NCBI GenBank assembly: GCA_002455605.1
Contig: DKLE01000184.1
Coordinates: 12,363-35,665, forward strand
Direction of reading: 5' to 3'
DNA: 23,303 nt
Origin: Firmicutes bacterium UBA6648
GTDB taxonomy: Bacteria; Bacillota; Clostridia; Peptostreptococcales; Anaerovoracaceae
Below the pieces are notes generated by a model. It saw only the letters and a program-made list of their open reading frames with translations, was not told the origin of the DNA and ran no database searches. Shown here in pieces: positions 7,925 through 14,913 of this stretch (positions are counted from its first letter, which is position 1; each line of letters starts with the position of its first letter). Made by a program: the position numbers and the translations under genes.

Positions 7925-9007
7925 ATGGATTTAAGCAAAATATTTTTAAAAGAAGCTTGCCCCACCAGTGTGGGAGGACAGGCGGTAATGGAAGGAATTA
8001 TGATGCGGGGAGCGGAGCGTACGGCTATAGCTGTACGTATGCCTGACGGCGTCATTCATTTAAAGACGGAAAAATTGAAATCGAAAGGTGTTTGGACTAA
8101 AATTCCTATTGTCAGAGGAGTCATTTCTTTTGGTTCTGCTTTGGTTACAGGAACAAAAACGTTGATGTATTCCGCTGAGGTTCTGGAAAAATATGAGAAT
8201 GAGCATGCTGAGGAACTGGCAAAAATGCGGGAAGAGCAGCGGGCATCAGGAACAGAGGATGGAACCATTAAAGGCCCTGAATATTACGAAAAAGACAAAT
8301 TTACCTTATGGATTGAAAAGCACTTTGGAGAAAAGGCAGCATGGAATATTATGATTTATGCTTCCGTAGTTTTGGCGCTTATTTTCACAGTGGGGATCTT
8401 TATTGTGGTACCCACAGTTGCTGTTAACTGGTGCAGCATATTCACTCAGAATGAAATCCTTCTGAATCTGATAGAAGGTATATTGCGTATTGTTTTGTTC
8501 GCAATATATATATTACTCATCTCAAAGATGGAAGACATAAAAAGGGTGTTTCAATTTCATGGTGCAGAGCATAAATGCATTCATTGTTTTGAAAACAGAT
8601 TGGAGCTTACACCTAAAAATTGTCAGCAGTTTTATACCTTACATCCAAGATGCGGAACAAGCTTCTTGATGTTTATCATGGTGATCAGTTTAATCTTGTT
8701 TTCGCTTTTAGGCTGGCCGAATTTATTTTGGCGGGTGACGTCCAGAATATTGCTGATACCTGTGGTGGCGGGACTTTCTTATGAACTCCTGAAATGGGCA
8801 GGGCGCAGTGACAACAGTTTAGTCAGAATTTTAAGTTTGCCGGGAATATATTTACAAAAGCTTACAACCAAGGAGCCGGATGAAAAACAGCTGGAGGTAG
8901 CGATTGTTGCTATGAAAGCAGTTATGGTTCCTGAGGAAACAGAAGAATTAGACCTCTACATGCCTGATTATGAAACATATACCGAAGAGGTTTTATTAGG
9001 TAAATAA
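7925..9007 (+). CDS. DUF1385 family membrane protein (YqhQ-like)
   Basis: A 360-residue protein with the hallmark N-terminus SVGGQAVMEGIMMRG of the DUF1385/YqhQ family, widespread next to prmC/prfA or rpmE in Bacillota; its biochemical role is not established to my knowledge. The central part has at least four hydrophobic segments (about 145-167, 180-200, 243-262 and 270-290). Between them sits FHGAEHKCIHCFE, and then LHPRCGTSFLMFIMV. The conserved His/Cys residues in these two motifs suggest a metal or redox site near the membrane (inference). ACAGGAGC ends 7 bases before the ATG. Position between rho and prmC follows the usual clostridial neighbourhood and supports a link to translation or envelope homeostasis only by association. 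Confidence 0.9.
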   Translation: MDLSKIFLKEACPTSVGGQAVMEGIMMRGAERTAIAVRMPDGVIHLKTEKLKSKGVWTKIPIVRGVISFGSALVTGTKTLMYSAEVLEKYENEHAEELAKMREEQRASGTEDGTIKGPEYYEKDKFTLWIEKHFGEKAAWNIMIYASVVLALIFTVGIFIVVPTVAVNWCSIFTQNEILLNLIEGILRIVLFAIYILLISKMEDIKRVFQFHGAEHKCIHCFENRLELTPKNCQQFYTLHPRCGTSFLMFIMVISLILFSLLGWPNLFWRVTSRILLIPVVAGLSYELLKWAGRSDNSLVRILSLPGIYLQKLTTKEPDEKQLEVAIVAMKAVMVPEETEELDLYMPDYETYTEEVLLGK

Positions 9008-9031
9008 CCAAGCCAAGGGGGAATATATAAA

Positions 9032-9901
9032 ATGGCGATGATTGTAAAAGAAATGCTTGAAATTGGGCAGAGGACACTGGAACGGGCCGGTATATATGAT
9101 GCTAAAGTGGATGCTGAACGATTACTTTGCCATATGCTTAAACTGGAACGGGGAGAGCTTTTTATGATGTGGTCCAAAACCATGGAGGACGGTCAATGCA
9201 ACAGCTACTTCGAGTTAATTGATGATAGGGCAACAAGATTACCTTTGCAGCACATAACGGGTACCCAGCAATTTATGGGATATGATTTTAAAGTTGGTAA
9301 AAATGTTCTAATTCCCAGACTGGATACGGAGCTGCTGGCAGAGTCGGTTATGGAATATGCCAGCTGCTTTAAAGGCAAAATTACTGTGTTGGATTTGTGC
9401 TGCGGCAGCGGTGCAATAGGCATAAGCTTAGCTAAGCTGTGCAAGAACATGAAAATTGTATGCAGCGATATCAGTGAGGACGCCATAAGATTGACAAAAG
9501 AGAACGCCAGAGCGTTAAAAGCAAATATAACAGTGAAAAAGGGGAATATGTTTGACCCCTTTAAAGGACGGCTGGGCAATATTAAATTTGACATAATTGT
9601 GTCTAACCCGCCATACATAGAATCAGAAGTGATTTCCACTTTAGAGGAAGAGGTCAGACTGCACGAGCCTCTTCTGGCTTTAGACGGCGGGGAGGATGGC
9701 TTAGATTTTTACCGGCAGATTTTGAAAGAGGCTCCGAAGCATCTGAATAAAGGCGGCATGTTATTTTTAGAGGTTGGGCATAATCAAGGCAATATCATAG
9801 CAGAAAAGCTGGCTCATATGGGACAGTATACAGATATTGAGGTTAAAAAAGATTATAATGAATTTGATAGAGTAGTCATTTGTAAAACTCAAGTGAATTA
9901 A
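9032..9901 (+). CDS. prmC: Release factor glutamine methyltransferase
   Basis: S-adenosylmethionine-dependent N5-methylation of the glutamine in the GGQ loop of release factors, increasing termination efficiency. The N-terminal helical domain (about 1-80) has the LPLQHITGTQQFMGYDFKV block; the methyltransferase domain has the SAM-binding motif VLDLCCGSGAIGISLA (119-134) and the catalytic NPPY (192-195), the diagnostic motif for amide-nitrogen methylation. Length 289 is standard. AAGGGGG at 9015-9021 precedes the ATG by 10 bases. Its substrate, RF1, is encoded at 11587 in the same neighbourhood, where SGNGGQ is present, but here the two genes are separated by an MFS gene and rpmE. Confidence 0.97.
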   Translation: MAMIVKEMLEIGQRTLERAGIYDAKVDAERLLCHMLKLERGELFMMWSKTMEDGQCNSYFELIDDRATRLPLQHITGTQQFMGYDFKVGKNVLIPRLDTELLAESVMEYASCFKGKITVLDLCCGSGAIGISLAKLCKNMKIVCSDISEDAIRLTKENARALKANITVKKGNMFDPFKGRLGNIKFDIIVSNPPYIESEVISTLEEEVRLHEPLLALDGGEDGLDFYRQILKEAPKHLNKGGMLFLEVGHNQGNIIAEKLAHMGQYTDIEVKKDYNEFDRVVICKTQVN

Positions 9902-9919
9902 AGAAAGATTGTTATTTAC

Positions 9920-11107
9920 ATGAAAACTATACGAGAAAGCAGGGTACTCATATCTCTAGTAATAATTACGACGGCTATTTGCCTCAGAGCACCGATTACC
10001 TCAGTAGGATCAATTTTATACTGCATTGTAGAAGATTTACAGCTATCCAATACTATTGCTGGCTCTATAACCACTATCCCTTTGATTGTCATAGCACTTT
10101 TATCCCCATGTGTCAGCAAGATCGGTGAGAGAACAGGGATAAACCAAGCTTTATTGCTGGGTCTGTTAATTCTGCTGGCTGGGATTTTGATCCGCTCTTT
10201 CGGTGGATTAGTGGGACTGCTGGCTGGAACTGCACTGATTGGTGCGGGTATCTCCTTCGGAAATGTTTTAATTCCCGCTGTTATAAAAAACTTTTTCCCC
10301 GAAAAGATAGGGACCATGACTGGGGTGTTTACCACCACCATGTCCATTTGCTCCGGGATTGGAGCAGGAATCAGTGTGCCTTTGGCAGTAGAGATGGGCT
10401 GGGGCTGGAGACTGACTTTTTGTATATGGGCCGCAGCAGCGCTGCTGGCTGTTATTATTTCTTGTATGCAGCTGAAAAATAGTCCGGCTGTCAATGCTGT
10501 TGTATCTGGCAAAGAGCGGGAAATAAAACAGGCAAAGCCCTTGTATAAAATACCGTTGGCCTGGTGGGTGGCAATTATGTTCGGCGGACAGTCCTGTGTT
10601 TTTTATATGATGGTTACCTGGCTGCCCATGATTGTGGCGGATAAGGGCATTTCGGCTATGGCGGCAGGAATCGTGGCAACAGTTTTCCAGCTGGCCGCAA
10701 TACCTGCTAATTTTGCAGTGCCGATTTTGGCGGGAAGGTTTAAAAAGCAGAGTAAATTGGCAATGGGAGTGGCCGGGCTTGGAGTTATCGGGCTGGCGGG
10801 CATTCTGTTTTCCACAAACATGCTTCCTCTTGCTTTCAGCACAGGCTTGCTGGCATTGGGATTAGGAGGGACTTTCAGCTTAAGTCTGGTAATTTTCGGA
10901 ATGAGAACCTCGGATGCCATGCAGGCCGCTCAGTTGTCAGGTTTTGCTCAAAGCGCAGGCTACGTTATGGCCGCTATTGGACCTATGTTGGCCGGGGTAG
11001 TGTACGATTGGTCAGGAGATTGGACGATTCCTATTCTTCTTGCTGTAGGTTTTATGGTACTTGATTTGATAGCCGCTAACATTGCCGGGGCTGATCGTAA
11101 AATTTAG
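9920..11107 (+). CDS. MFS transporter, CynX/NimT-like
   Basis: A 395-residue, largely hydrophobic protein with about 12 membrane helices. The start ISLVIITTAICLRAPITSVGSILYCIVEDLQLS resembles the cyanate permease/NimT (2-nitroimidazole) branch of the major facilitator superfamily, which has the conserved R-x-P in helix 1. A glycine-rich loop GLVGLLAGTALIGAGISFGNVLIPAVIKNFFPEKIGTMTG matches family signatures. Members move small anions or efflux small molecules across the cytoplasmic membrane; the substrate here cannot be inferred. It begins 18 bases after prmC and lacks a clear ribosome binding site before the ATG at 9920, so translation may depend on coupling with prmC. It is not a usual member of the rho-prmC-prfA neighbourhood and may be a late insertion, though its base composition is not obviously different from its neighbours by eye. 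Confidence 0.88.
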   Translation: MKTIRESRVLISLVIITTAICLRAPITSVGSILYCIVEDLQLSNTIAGSITTIPLIVIALLSPCVSKIGERTGINQALLLGLLILLAGILIRSFGGLVGLLAGTALIGAGISFGNVLIPAVIKNFFPEKIGTMTGVFTTTMSICSGIGAGISVPLAVEMGWGWRLTFCIWAAAALLAVIISCMQLKNSPAVNAVVSGKEREIKQAKPLYKIPLAWWVAIMFGGQSCVFYMMVTWLPMIVADKGISAMAAGIVATVFQLAAIPANFAVPILAGRFKKQSKLAMGVAGLGVIGLAGILFSTNMLPLAFSTGLLALGLGGTFSLSLVIFGMRTSDAMQAAQLSGFAQSAGYVMAAIGPMLAGVVYDWSGDWTIPILLAVGFMVLDLIAANIAGADRKI

Positions 11108-11131
11108 AAGAAAAGGTTTTTTAAAAAGAAC

Positions 11132-11160
11132 TTGATAATGAATTGTTCCTTTGATATAAT
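11132..11160 (+). promoter_or_regulatory. Consensus promoter of rpmE
   Basis: TTGATA (11132-11137), a 17-base spacer and TATAAT (11155-11160), with an added TGA extension before the -10 (11152-11154). This is the best sigma-A-type match in the window and uncouples rpmE from the rho operon. Confidence 0.85.
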
Positions 11161-11167
11161 ATACAAG

Positions 11168-11217
11168 CTGTAGTTTACAGTAATAATGCGGAGGCCGCGG
11201 GGCCAAGAGCAAAGGAG
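11168..11217 (+). promoter_or_regulatory. Structured leader of rpmE, candidate L31 autoregulatory element
   Basis: Two compact hairpins lie between the predicted transcript start (about 11167) and the start codon: CTGTA-GTT-TACAG (11168-11180) and GGCC-GCGG-GGCC (11193-11204). The second has an alternative pairing GCGG/CCGC (11188-11191 with 11195-11198). The ribosome binding site AAAGGAG (11211-11217) follows directly. L31 leaders that bind the protein are known in Bacillota; whether this belongs to that class is inference. The G/C content of the second hairpin stands out from the A/T-rich surroundings. Confidence 0.4.
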
Positions 11218-11228
11218 AGGTGCATAGC

Positions 11229-11429
11229 ATGAAGGAAGGAATCCATCCAAATTATAAGGAATGTAAAGTTACTTGCGCATGCGGCAACACGTTCATGACA
11301 AAGTCAAATAAAGATGAGATCAGAGTTGAAGTTTGTTCAGCTTGCCATCCGTTCTTTACTGGACAGCAGAAGTTCATTAACCGTGGCGGTCGTGTTGAAA
11401 AGTTTAAGACAAAGTATAATATCGACTAA
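11229..11429 (+). CDS. rpmE: 50S ribosomal protein L31, zinc-binding form
   Basis: 66-residue L31 protein of the large ribosomal subunit, which bridges to the small subunit. Cysteines at C16, C18, C36 and C39 (CACG and CSACHPFF) form the zinc-binding set, so this is the C+ form rather than the zinc-free paralogue induced on zinc starvation; a further Cys at C12 precedes them. HPNYKECKVTC at the start and GGRVEKFKTKY at the end are family-typical. The frame is open from a GTG at 11220, but the ATG at 11229 gives the normal N-terminus MKEGIHPNY and lies 11 bases after AAAGGAG. It has its own promoter and terminator, a separate unit between the rho and prfA gene runs. Confidence 0.97.
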   Translation: MKEGIHPNYKECKVTCACGNTFMTKSNKDEIRVEVCSACHPFFTGQQKFINRGGRVEKFKTKYNID

Positions 11430-11443
11430 AGTAGCTTTAAAGT

Positions 11444-11474
11444 AACTGGAAATGTTAATTTCCAGTTTTTTTTT
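11444..11474 (+). terminator. Intrinsic terminator of rpmE
   Basis: Perfect 10-bp stem AACTGGAAAT / ATTTCCAGTT (11444-11453 with 11458-11467), loop GTTA, followed by T's to 11474. It is 14 bases after the rpmE stop. Confidence 0.95.
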
Positions 11475-11485
11475 ATGATAAAATA

Positions 11486-11494
11486 TGTTATACT
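11486..11494 (+). promoter_or_regulatory. Extended -10 promoter of the prfA run
   Basis: TATACT at 11489-11494 preceded by TGT (11486-11488). The -35 position falls in the T-run of the rpmE terminator (TTTTTT), so recognition probably relies on the extended -10. A 5-bp inverted repeat TACTA/TAGTA (11491-11495, 11502-11506) overlaps its end. Confidence 0.55.
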
Positions 11495-11512
11495 AAATAG
11501 TTAGTATGGAGG

Positions 11513-11539
11513 AGACTGGACTTTTTGCCAGAATAGTCT
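11513..11539 (+). promoter_or_regulatory. Possible hairpin in the prfA leader
   Basis: AGACT (11513-11517) can pair with AGTCT (11535-11539), or CTGG (11516-11519) with CCAG (11528-11531). The two options share bases, so they are mutually exclusive. This sits in an approximately 85-base untranslated leader before the prfA ribosome binding site AAGGAG (11573-11578). No known element is recognised. Confidence 0.3.
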
Positions 11540-11586
11540 AGGTTGGGCGTTTAGATATATGACCAATAAATTAAGGAGAACGATGA

Positions 11587-12648
11587 ATGTTTGATAAACT
11601 GGATTTTATACTAGAAAAATATGAGGAGCTTTCTTTGAAGGTTTCTGACCCGGAGGTTATTAATAACCAGCCGGTATGGCAGAAGCACATTAAAGAGATG
11701 GGCGAGATGGAGCCCATTGTAAATAAGTACAAAGAGTACAAAAAAGCAAAAGAAGATCTGCAGGCAGCAAAAGAAATGCTGGAGGAAAATGATGAAGAGC
11801 TTCGCGAAATGGCAAAGATGGAAATAAGTGAATTAGAACCTGCTATCGAGACCATATCCGAAGAACTGAAAATCTTGCTGCTTCCAAAAGACCCGAATGA
11901 TGATCGAAATGTTATATTGGAAGTACGGGCCGGAACCGGCGGAGATGAAGCTGCTTTATTTGGAGCGGATCTGTTAAGAATGTATATGAGGTATGCAGAA
12001 AGACGGGGCTGGAAAACAGAGATTTTGGAAATGAACGATACAGGAATCGGCGGGATTAAAGAAGCGGTAGTGCTCATAAAGGGTAAAGGAGCATACAGCA
12101 GACTGAAATATGAGAGCGGTGCCCATCGGGTACAGCGTGTGCCGGAGACCGAATCTTCCGGACGTATCCATACCTCTGCGGCAACCATTGCGGTTCTTCC
12201 TGAAGTGGAAGATGTGGAGGTGGCCATTAATCCCAATGATGTTCGAGTGGATGTGTATCGGGCATCAGGAAACGGAGGACAATGTGTAAACACCACGGAT
12301 TCAGCGGTTCGGCTGACGCACATTCCTACCGGTTTGGTAGTGACCTGTCAGGATGAAAAATCGCAGATCAAGAATAAAGAAAAAGCTTTCAAGGTATTGC
12401 GCTCCAGACTGTATGATTTAATGCAGCAGGAGCAAAATAAAGAAATAGCCGATCAGAGAAAAAGCCAGGTGGGAAGCGGTGACCGAAGTGAAAGAATTCG
12501 AACCTATAACTTTCCCCAGGGAAGAGTTTCTGATCACCGAATCAATTTGACAATTTATAAGTTGGATTACTTCCTGGACGGAGATTTGGATGAAATTATT
12601 GACGGTCTGATTACCAGTGATCAGGCAGAAAAGATGAAAAACTTTTAA
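11587..12648 (+). CDS. prfA: Peptide chain release factor 1
   Basis: RF1 recognises UAA and UAG and triggers peptide release. Class features are in order: an N-terminal helical domain, GTGGDEAALFGADLLRMY, the stop-codon tripeptide region HRVQRVPETESSGRIHTS with PET (the RF1-type PxT), and the catalytic loop SGNGGQCVNTTDSAVRLTH with GGQ. The C-terminal YNFPQGRVSDHRINLT block is typical. The 353-residue length is normal. The ATG at 11587 is 8 bases after AAGGAG; an ATG at 11583 opens only a three-codon frame. It begins a gene run prfA-Sua5-rpiB-upp-tyrS with gaps of 33-57 bases. The GGQ glutamine is the target of PrmC encoded at 9032. Confidence 0.98.
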   Translation: MFDKLDFILEKYEELSLKVSDPEVINNQPVWQKHIKEMGEMEPIVNKYKEYKKAKEDLQAAKEMLEENDEELREMAKMEISELEPAIETISEELKILLLPKDPNDDRNVILEVRAGTGGDEAALFGADLLRMYMRYAERRGWKTEILEMNDTGIGGIKEAVVLIKGKGAYSRLKYESGAHRVQRVPETESSGRIHTSAATIAVLPEVEDVEVAINPNDVRVDVYRASGNGGQCVNTTDSAVRLTHIPTGLVVTCQDEKSQIKNKEKAFKVLRSRLYDLMQQEQNKEIADQRKSQVGSGDRSERIRTYNFPQGRVSDHRINLTIYKLDYFLDGDLDEIIDGLITSDQAEKMKNF

Positions 12649-12692
12649 TGGAATCAACAGGAATGATGATAGATAAATAGAAAGACAGAAAA

Positions 12693-13712
12693 ATGGAAAC
12701 TAAACTTTTAGACGTGACAGATGAAAATATTGACCTGGCTGCAGAAATAATTGCCCAAGGAGGCTTGGTGGCGTTTCCTACGGAAACGGTATACGGACTG
12801 GGTGCGGACGCTTTGAACAGCCAAGCAGTGGGAAAGGTATATGCGGCAAAGGGAAGACCCAGTGATAACCCCATGATTGTTCATATTGCGGAAACGGAAG
12901 AGCTGAAAAGGCTGACTCCTGAGATAACTCCGTTGATGGAGGCTTTGATCGGAGAGTTTTGGCCGGGTCCGCTGACTATGGTTGTGGATAAGCTGCCGGG
13001 TATACCAGATGTGACTACGGGAGGATTGGATACGGTAGCCGTAAGAATGCCTTCTGATGATATCGCGAGGAAAATAATCAAGCGATCCGGCTGTCCCATT
13101 GCCGCGCCCAGCGCTAATATATCAGGGAGGCCGAGCCCTACCAAGGCACAGCATGTGGTAGAAGACTTGCAAGGCAGAATTGACGCCATTCTTATGGGAC
13201 AAGACTGTCAGGTTGGAATTGAATCGACTGTTGTGGACGTAACCGGTGATTTCCCTGTGGTACTGCGTCCGGGCATTATCACGCCTAAAGATTTAGAAAA
13301 AGCTGTAGACAAATTGGGGAAAAAAGTGGAACTGGATCCTGCGTTATTTGTGAATCGACCGCGGGATGTCTCTGATAAAGACTTTAAGCCGAAAGCTCCT
13401 GGTATGAAATATAAGCATTATGCTCCCAAGGCAGAAATGATAATCATTTCCGGGGAAATGGACAGGGTTAAGGCAGAAATTGATCGATTAAAATCAGAGA
13501 ATGAAGCAATAGGTAAAAAAGTAGGGATTATTTTATTTGAAGATAATCAGTTCCATGAGGCAGCTCATGATTTTTTTGCCGAATTGCGTGATTTTGATGA
13601 ACGGTCAGTGGATTTGATTCTGGCAGGAGCACTGGATACCAATGATGGAGTAGGCTTTGCAGTAATGAACAGAATGCTCAAATCAGCAGGCTACAGCGTA
13701 ATAAATATATAA
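12693..13712 (+). CDS. L-threonylcarbamoyladenylate synthase (Sua5/YwlC type)
   Basis: Makes threonylcarbamoyl-AMP from threonine, bicarbonate and ATP, the first step in t6A37 formation on tRNAs that read ANN codons. The YrdC-like catalytic domain covers about 1-205: FPTETVYGLGADAL, KGRPSDNPMIVHI (the K-x-R signature), APSANISGRPSPTKAQHV (S-x-N), STVVDV and LRPGIIT. A linker with KAPGMKYKHYAPKAE leads to the C-terminal Sua5 domain (about 245-339), so this is the long two-domain form, unlike the short TsaC of E. coli. No strong ribosome binding site precedes the ATG at 12693; it starts 44 bases after prfA. Grouping with prfA and prmC is common in Bacillota and puts tRNA modification with translation termination. 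Confidence 0.95.
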   Translation: METKLLDVTDENIDLAAEIIAQGGLVAFPTETVYGLGADALNSQAVGKVYAAKGRPSDNPMIVHIAETEELKRLTPEITPLMEALIGEFWPGPLTMVVDKLPGIPDVTTGGLDTVAVRMPSDDIARKIIKRSGCPIAAPSANISGRPSPTKAQHVVEDLQGRIDAILMGQDCQVGIESTVVDVTGDFPVVLRPGIITPKDLEKAVDKLGKKVELDPALFVNRPRDVSDKDFKPKAPGMKYKHYAPKAEMIIISGEMDRVKAEIDRLKSENEAIGKKVGIILFEDNQFHEAAHDFFAELRDFDERSVDLILAGALDTNDGVGFAVMNRMLKSAGYSVINI

Positions 13713-13745
13713 GATTAACATATTTACAAAAGAAGGGAAGTTTTT

Positions 13746-14177
13746 ATGAAAATAGCAATGGCATGCGACCACGGTGGTTTTGAATTAAAAGAAGAAATCA
13801 AAAAATTTTTGGAGAAACAAGGAATTCAGGTTCTTGATTTGGGAACCCATACAACGGATTCGGTGGACTATCCGGAATATGGAGAAGCTTGCGGTGAAGC
13901 AGTAGTTTCAGGCAGAGCAGACAGAGGAATTGTTTGCTGCGGGACAGGCATCGGCATTTCCATTGCGGCTAATAAAGTAAAAGGTGTAAGGTGTGCCCTC
14001 TGTACAAGCGTACAGATGGCAGAAATGACAAGAAAGCATAATGATGCGAATATCCTTGCTATGGGAGGCAGAATTACAGACACAGAAGCTGCAAAGAACA
14101 TTACACAGGCTTGGTTAGATACAGAATTTGAAGGCGGCAGACATCAGCGCCGTGTAGATATGTTAAACAATATGTAA
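13746..14177 (+). CDS. rpiB: Ribose-5-phosphate isomerase B
   Basis: Interconverts ribulose 5-phosphate and ribose 5-phosphate in the non-oxidative pentose phosphate pathway, feeding PRPP synthesis. The N-terminal ACDHGGFELKEEI, the DSVDYPEYGEACGEAV segment and GIVCCGTGIGISIAANKVKGVRCALC define the RpiB/LacA-LacB fold; the active-site Cys lies in the CCGTG turn. At 143 residues it has RpiB rather than sugar-isomerase subunit length, although galactose 6-phosphate isomerase subunits share the fold. GAAGGGAAG lies before the ATG at 13746, and the gene begins 33 bases after Sua5. The next gene, upp, uses PRPP, so the pair is functionally coherent. Confidence 0.95.
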   Translation: MKIAMACDHGGFELKEEIKKFLEKQGIQVLDLGTHTTDSVDYPEYGEACGEAVVSGRADRGIVCCGTGIGISIAANKVKGVRCALCTSVQMAEMTRKHNDANILAMGGRITDTEAAKNITQAWLDTEFEGGRHQRRVDMLNNM

Positions 14178-14226
14178 TAAGTAATTAGATAATTAAACGC
14201 AGGCAATGCAAGGGAGGAAATAATAA

Positions 14227-14856
14227 ATGGGTAAAGTATATGTATTCGATCATCCGCTAATTCAACACAAGACAGCAATGATTAGAAAGATAGATACAAG
14301 TGTAAAAGATTTCAGAGAAATGGTCAGAGAAATTTCAATGCTTATGGGCTATGAAGCTACACGAAATCTTCCGCTTGAAGAGGTTGAAATTGAGACACCG
14401 ATGTGCAAGACAACAATGAAAATGCTTCAAGGGGAAGACATCGCCATTGTTCCTATTTTAAGAGCAGGTCTTGGAATGGTGGACGGGATGCTAGCACTGG
14501 TTCCAAACGCAAAGGTTGGACATGTGGGATTATACAGAGACCCAGAGACACATATTCCGGTAGAGTATTACTGCAAACTGCCTACGGATATAGCAAAGCG
14601 ACAGGTATTTGTTGTAGATCCTATGCTTGCTACAGGCGGCAGCGCTGTTGCAGCTATCGATTTTATTAAAGACAAAGGAGCAAAGAATATCATCTTTATG
14701 TGCTTGATTGCATCGCCTGAAGGTATTGAAGCATTACACAAAGCACATCCGGATGTAGATATCTTTATTGCGGCCAGAGATGAAAAATTAAATGAAAACG
14801 CATATATTATTCCGGGTCTGGGAGATGCGGGAGACCGTTTATACGGGACAAAATAA
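14227..14856 (+). CDS. upp: Uracil phosphoribosyltransferase
   Basis: Salvages uracil: uracil + PRPP gives UMP + PPi, in the cytoplasm. The protein has the normal length of 209 residues and the family blocks YEATRNLPLEEVEIETPM, VPILRAGLGMVDGML, GLYRDPETHIPVEYYCKLP, the PRPP-binding VVDPMLATGGSAVAAIDFIK, and the C-terminal uracil-binding YIIPGLGDAGDRLYGTK. AGGGAGGAAATAATAA precedes the ATG. It follows rpiB by 49 bases, and rpiB provides ribose 5-phosphate for PRPP. I see no PyrR-type leader or attenuator before it. Confidence 0.98.
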   Translation: MGKVYVFDHPLIQHKTAMIRKIDTSVKDFREMVREISMLMGYEATRNLPLEEVEIETPMCKTTMKMLQGEDIAIVPILRAGLGMVDGMLALVPNAKVGHVGLYRDPETHIPVEYYCKLPTDIAKRQVFVVDPMLATGGSAVAAIDFIKDKGAKNIIFMCLIASPEGIEALHKAHPDVDIFIAARDEKLNENAYIIPGLGDAGDRLYGTK

Positions 14857-14863
14857 ATGTAGG

Positions 14864-14906
14864 ATTAGCCCTTTGTAACCCAGTACAAAAAATGGCTGAT
14901 AGGAGG
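14864..14906 (+). promoter_or_regulatory. Hairpin ending at the tyrS ribosome binding site
   Basis: In the 57-base gap between upp and tyrS, ATTAGCC (14864-14870) pairs with GGCTGAT (14894-14900, one G-T pair) around an inner stem TTTGTA/TACAAA (14872-14877, 14884-14889). The ribosome binding site AGGAGG (14901-14906) starts at the next base. There is no T-run, so it is not a terminator; it could be an mRNA processing or translation-control element. The gap is too short for a T-box. Confidence 0.45.
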
Positions 14907-14913
14907 AAGAAGT

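Noticed and set aside
9916..10512. 198-codon open frame opposite the MFS gene
   Set aside because: The sense frame has clear transporter helices and the antisense frame is a composition effect of hydrophobic codons.
11571..12323. 250-codon open frame opposite prfA
   Set aside because: Serine-rich shadow of a highly conserved gene; no start context.
14857..14913. T-box riboswitch before tyrS
   Set aside because: The gap is 57 bases, far too short for a T-box, and no T-box core sequence is present.
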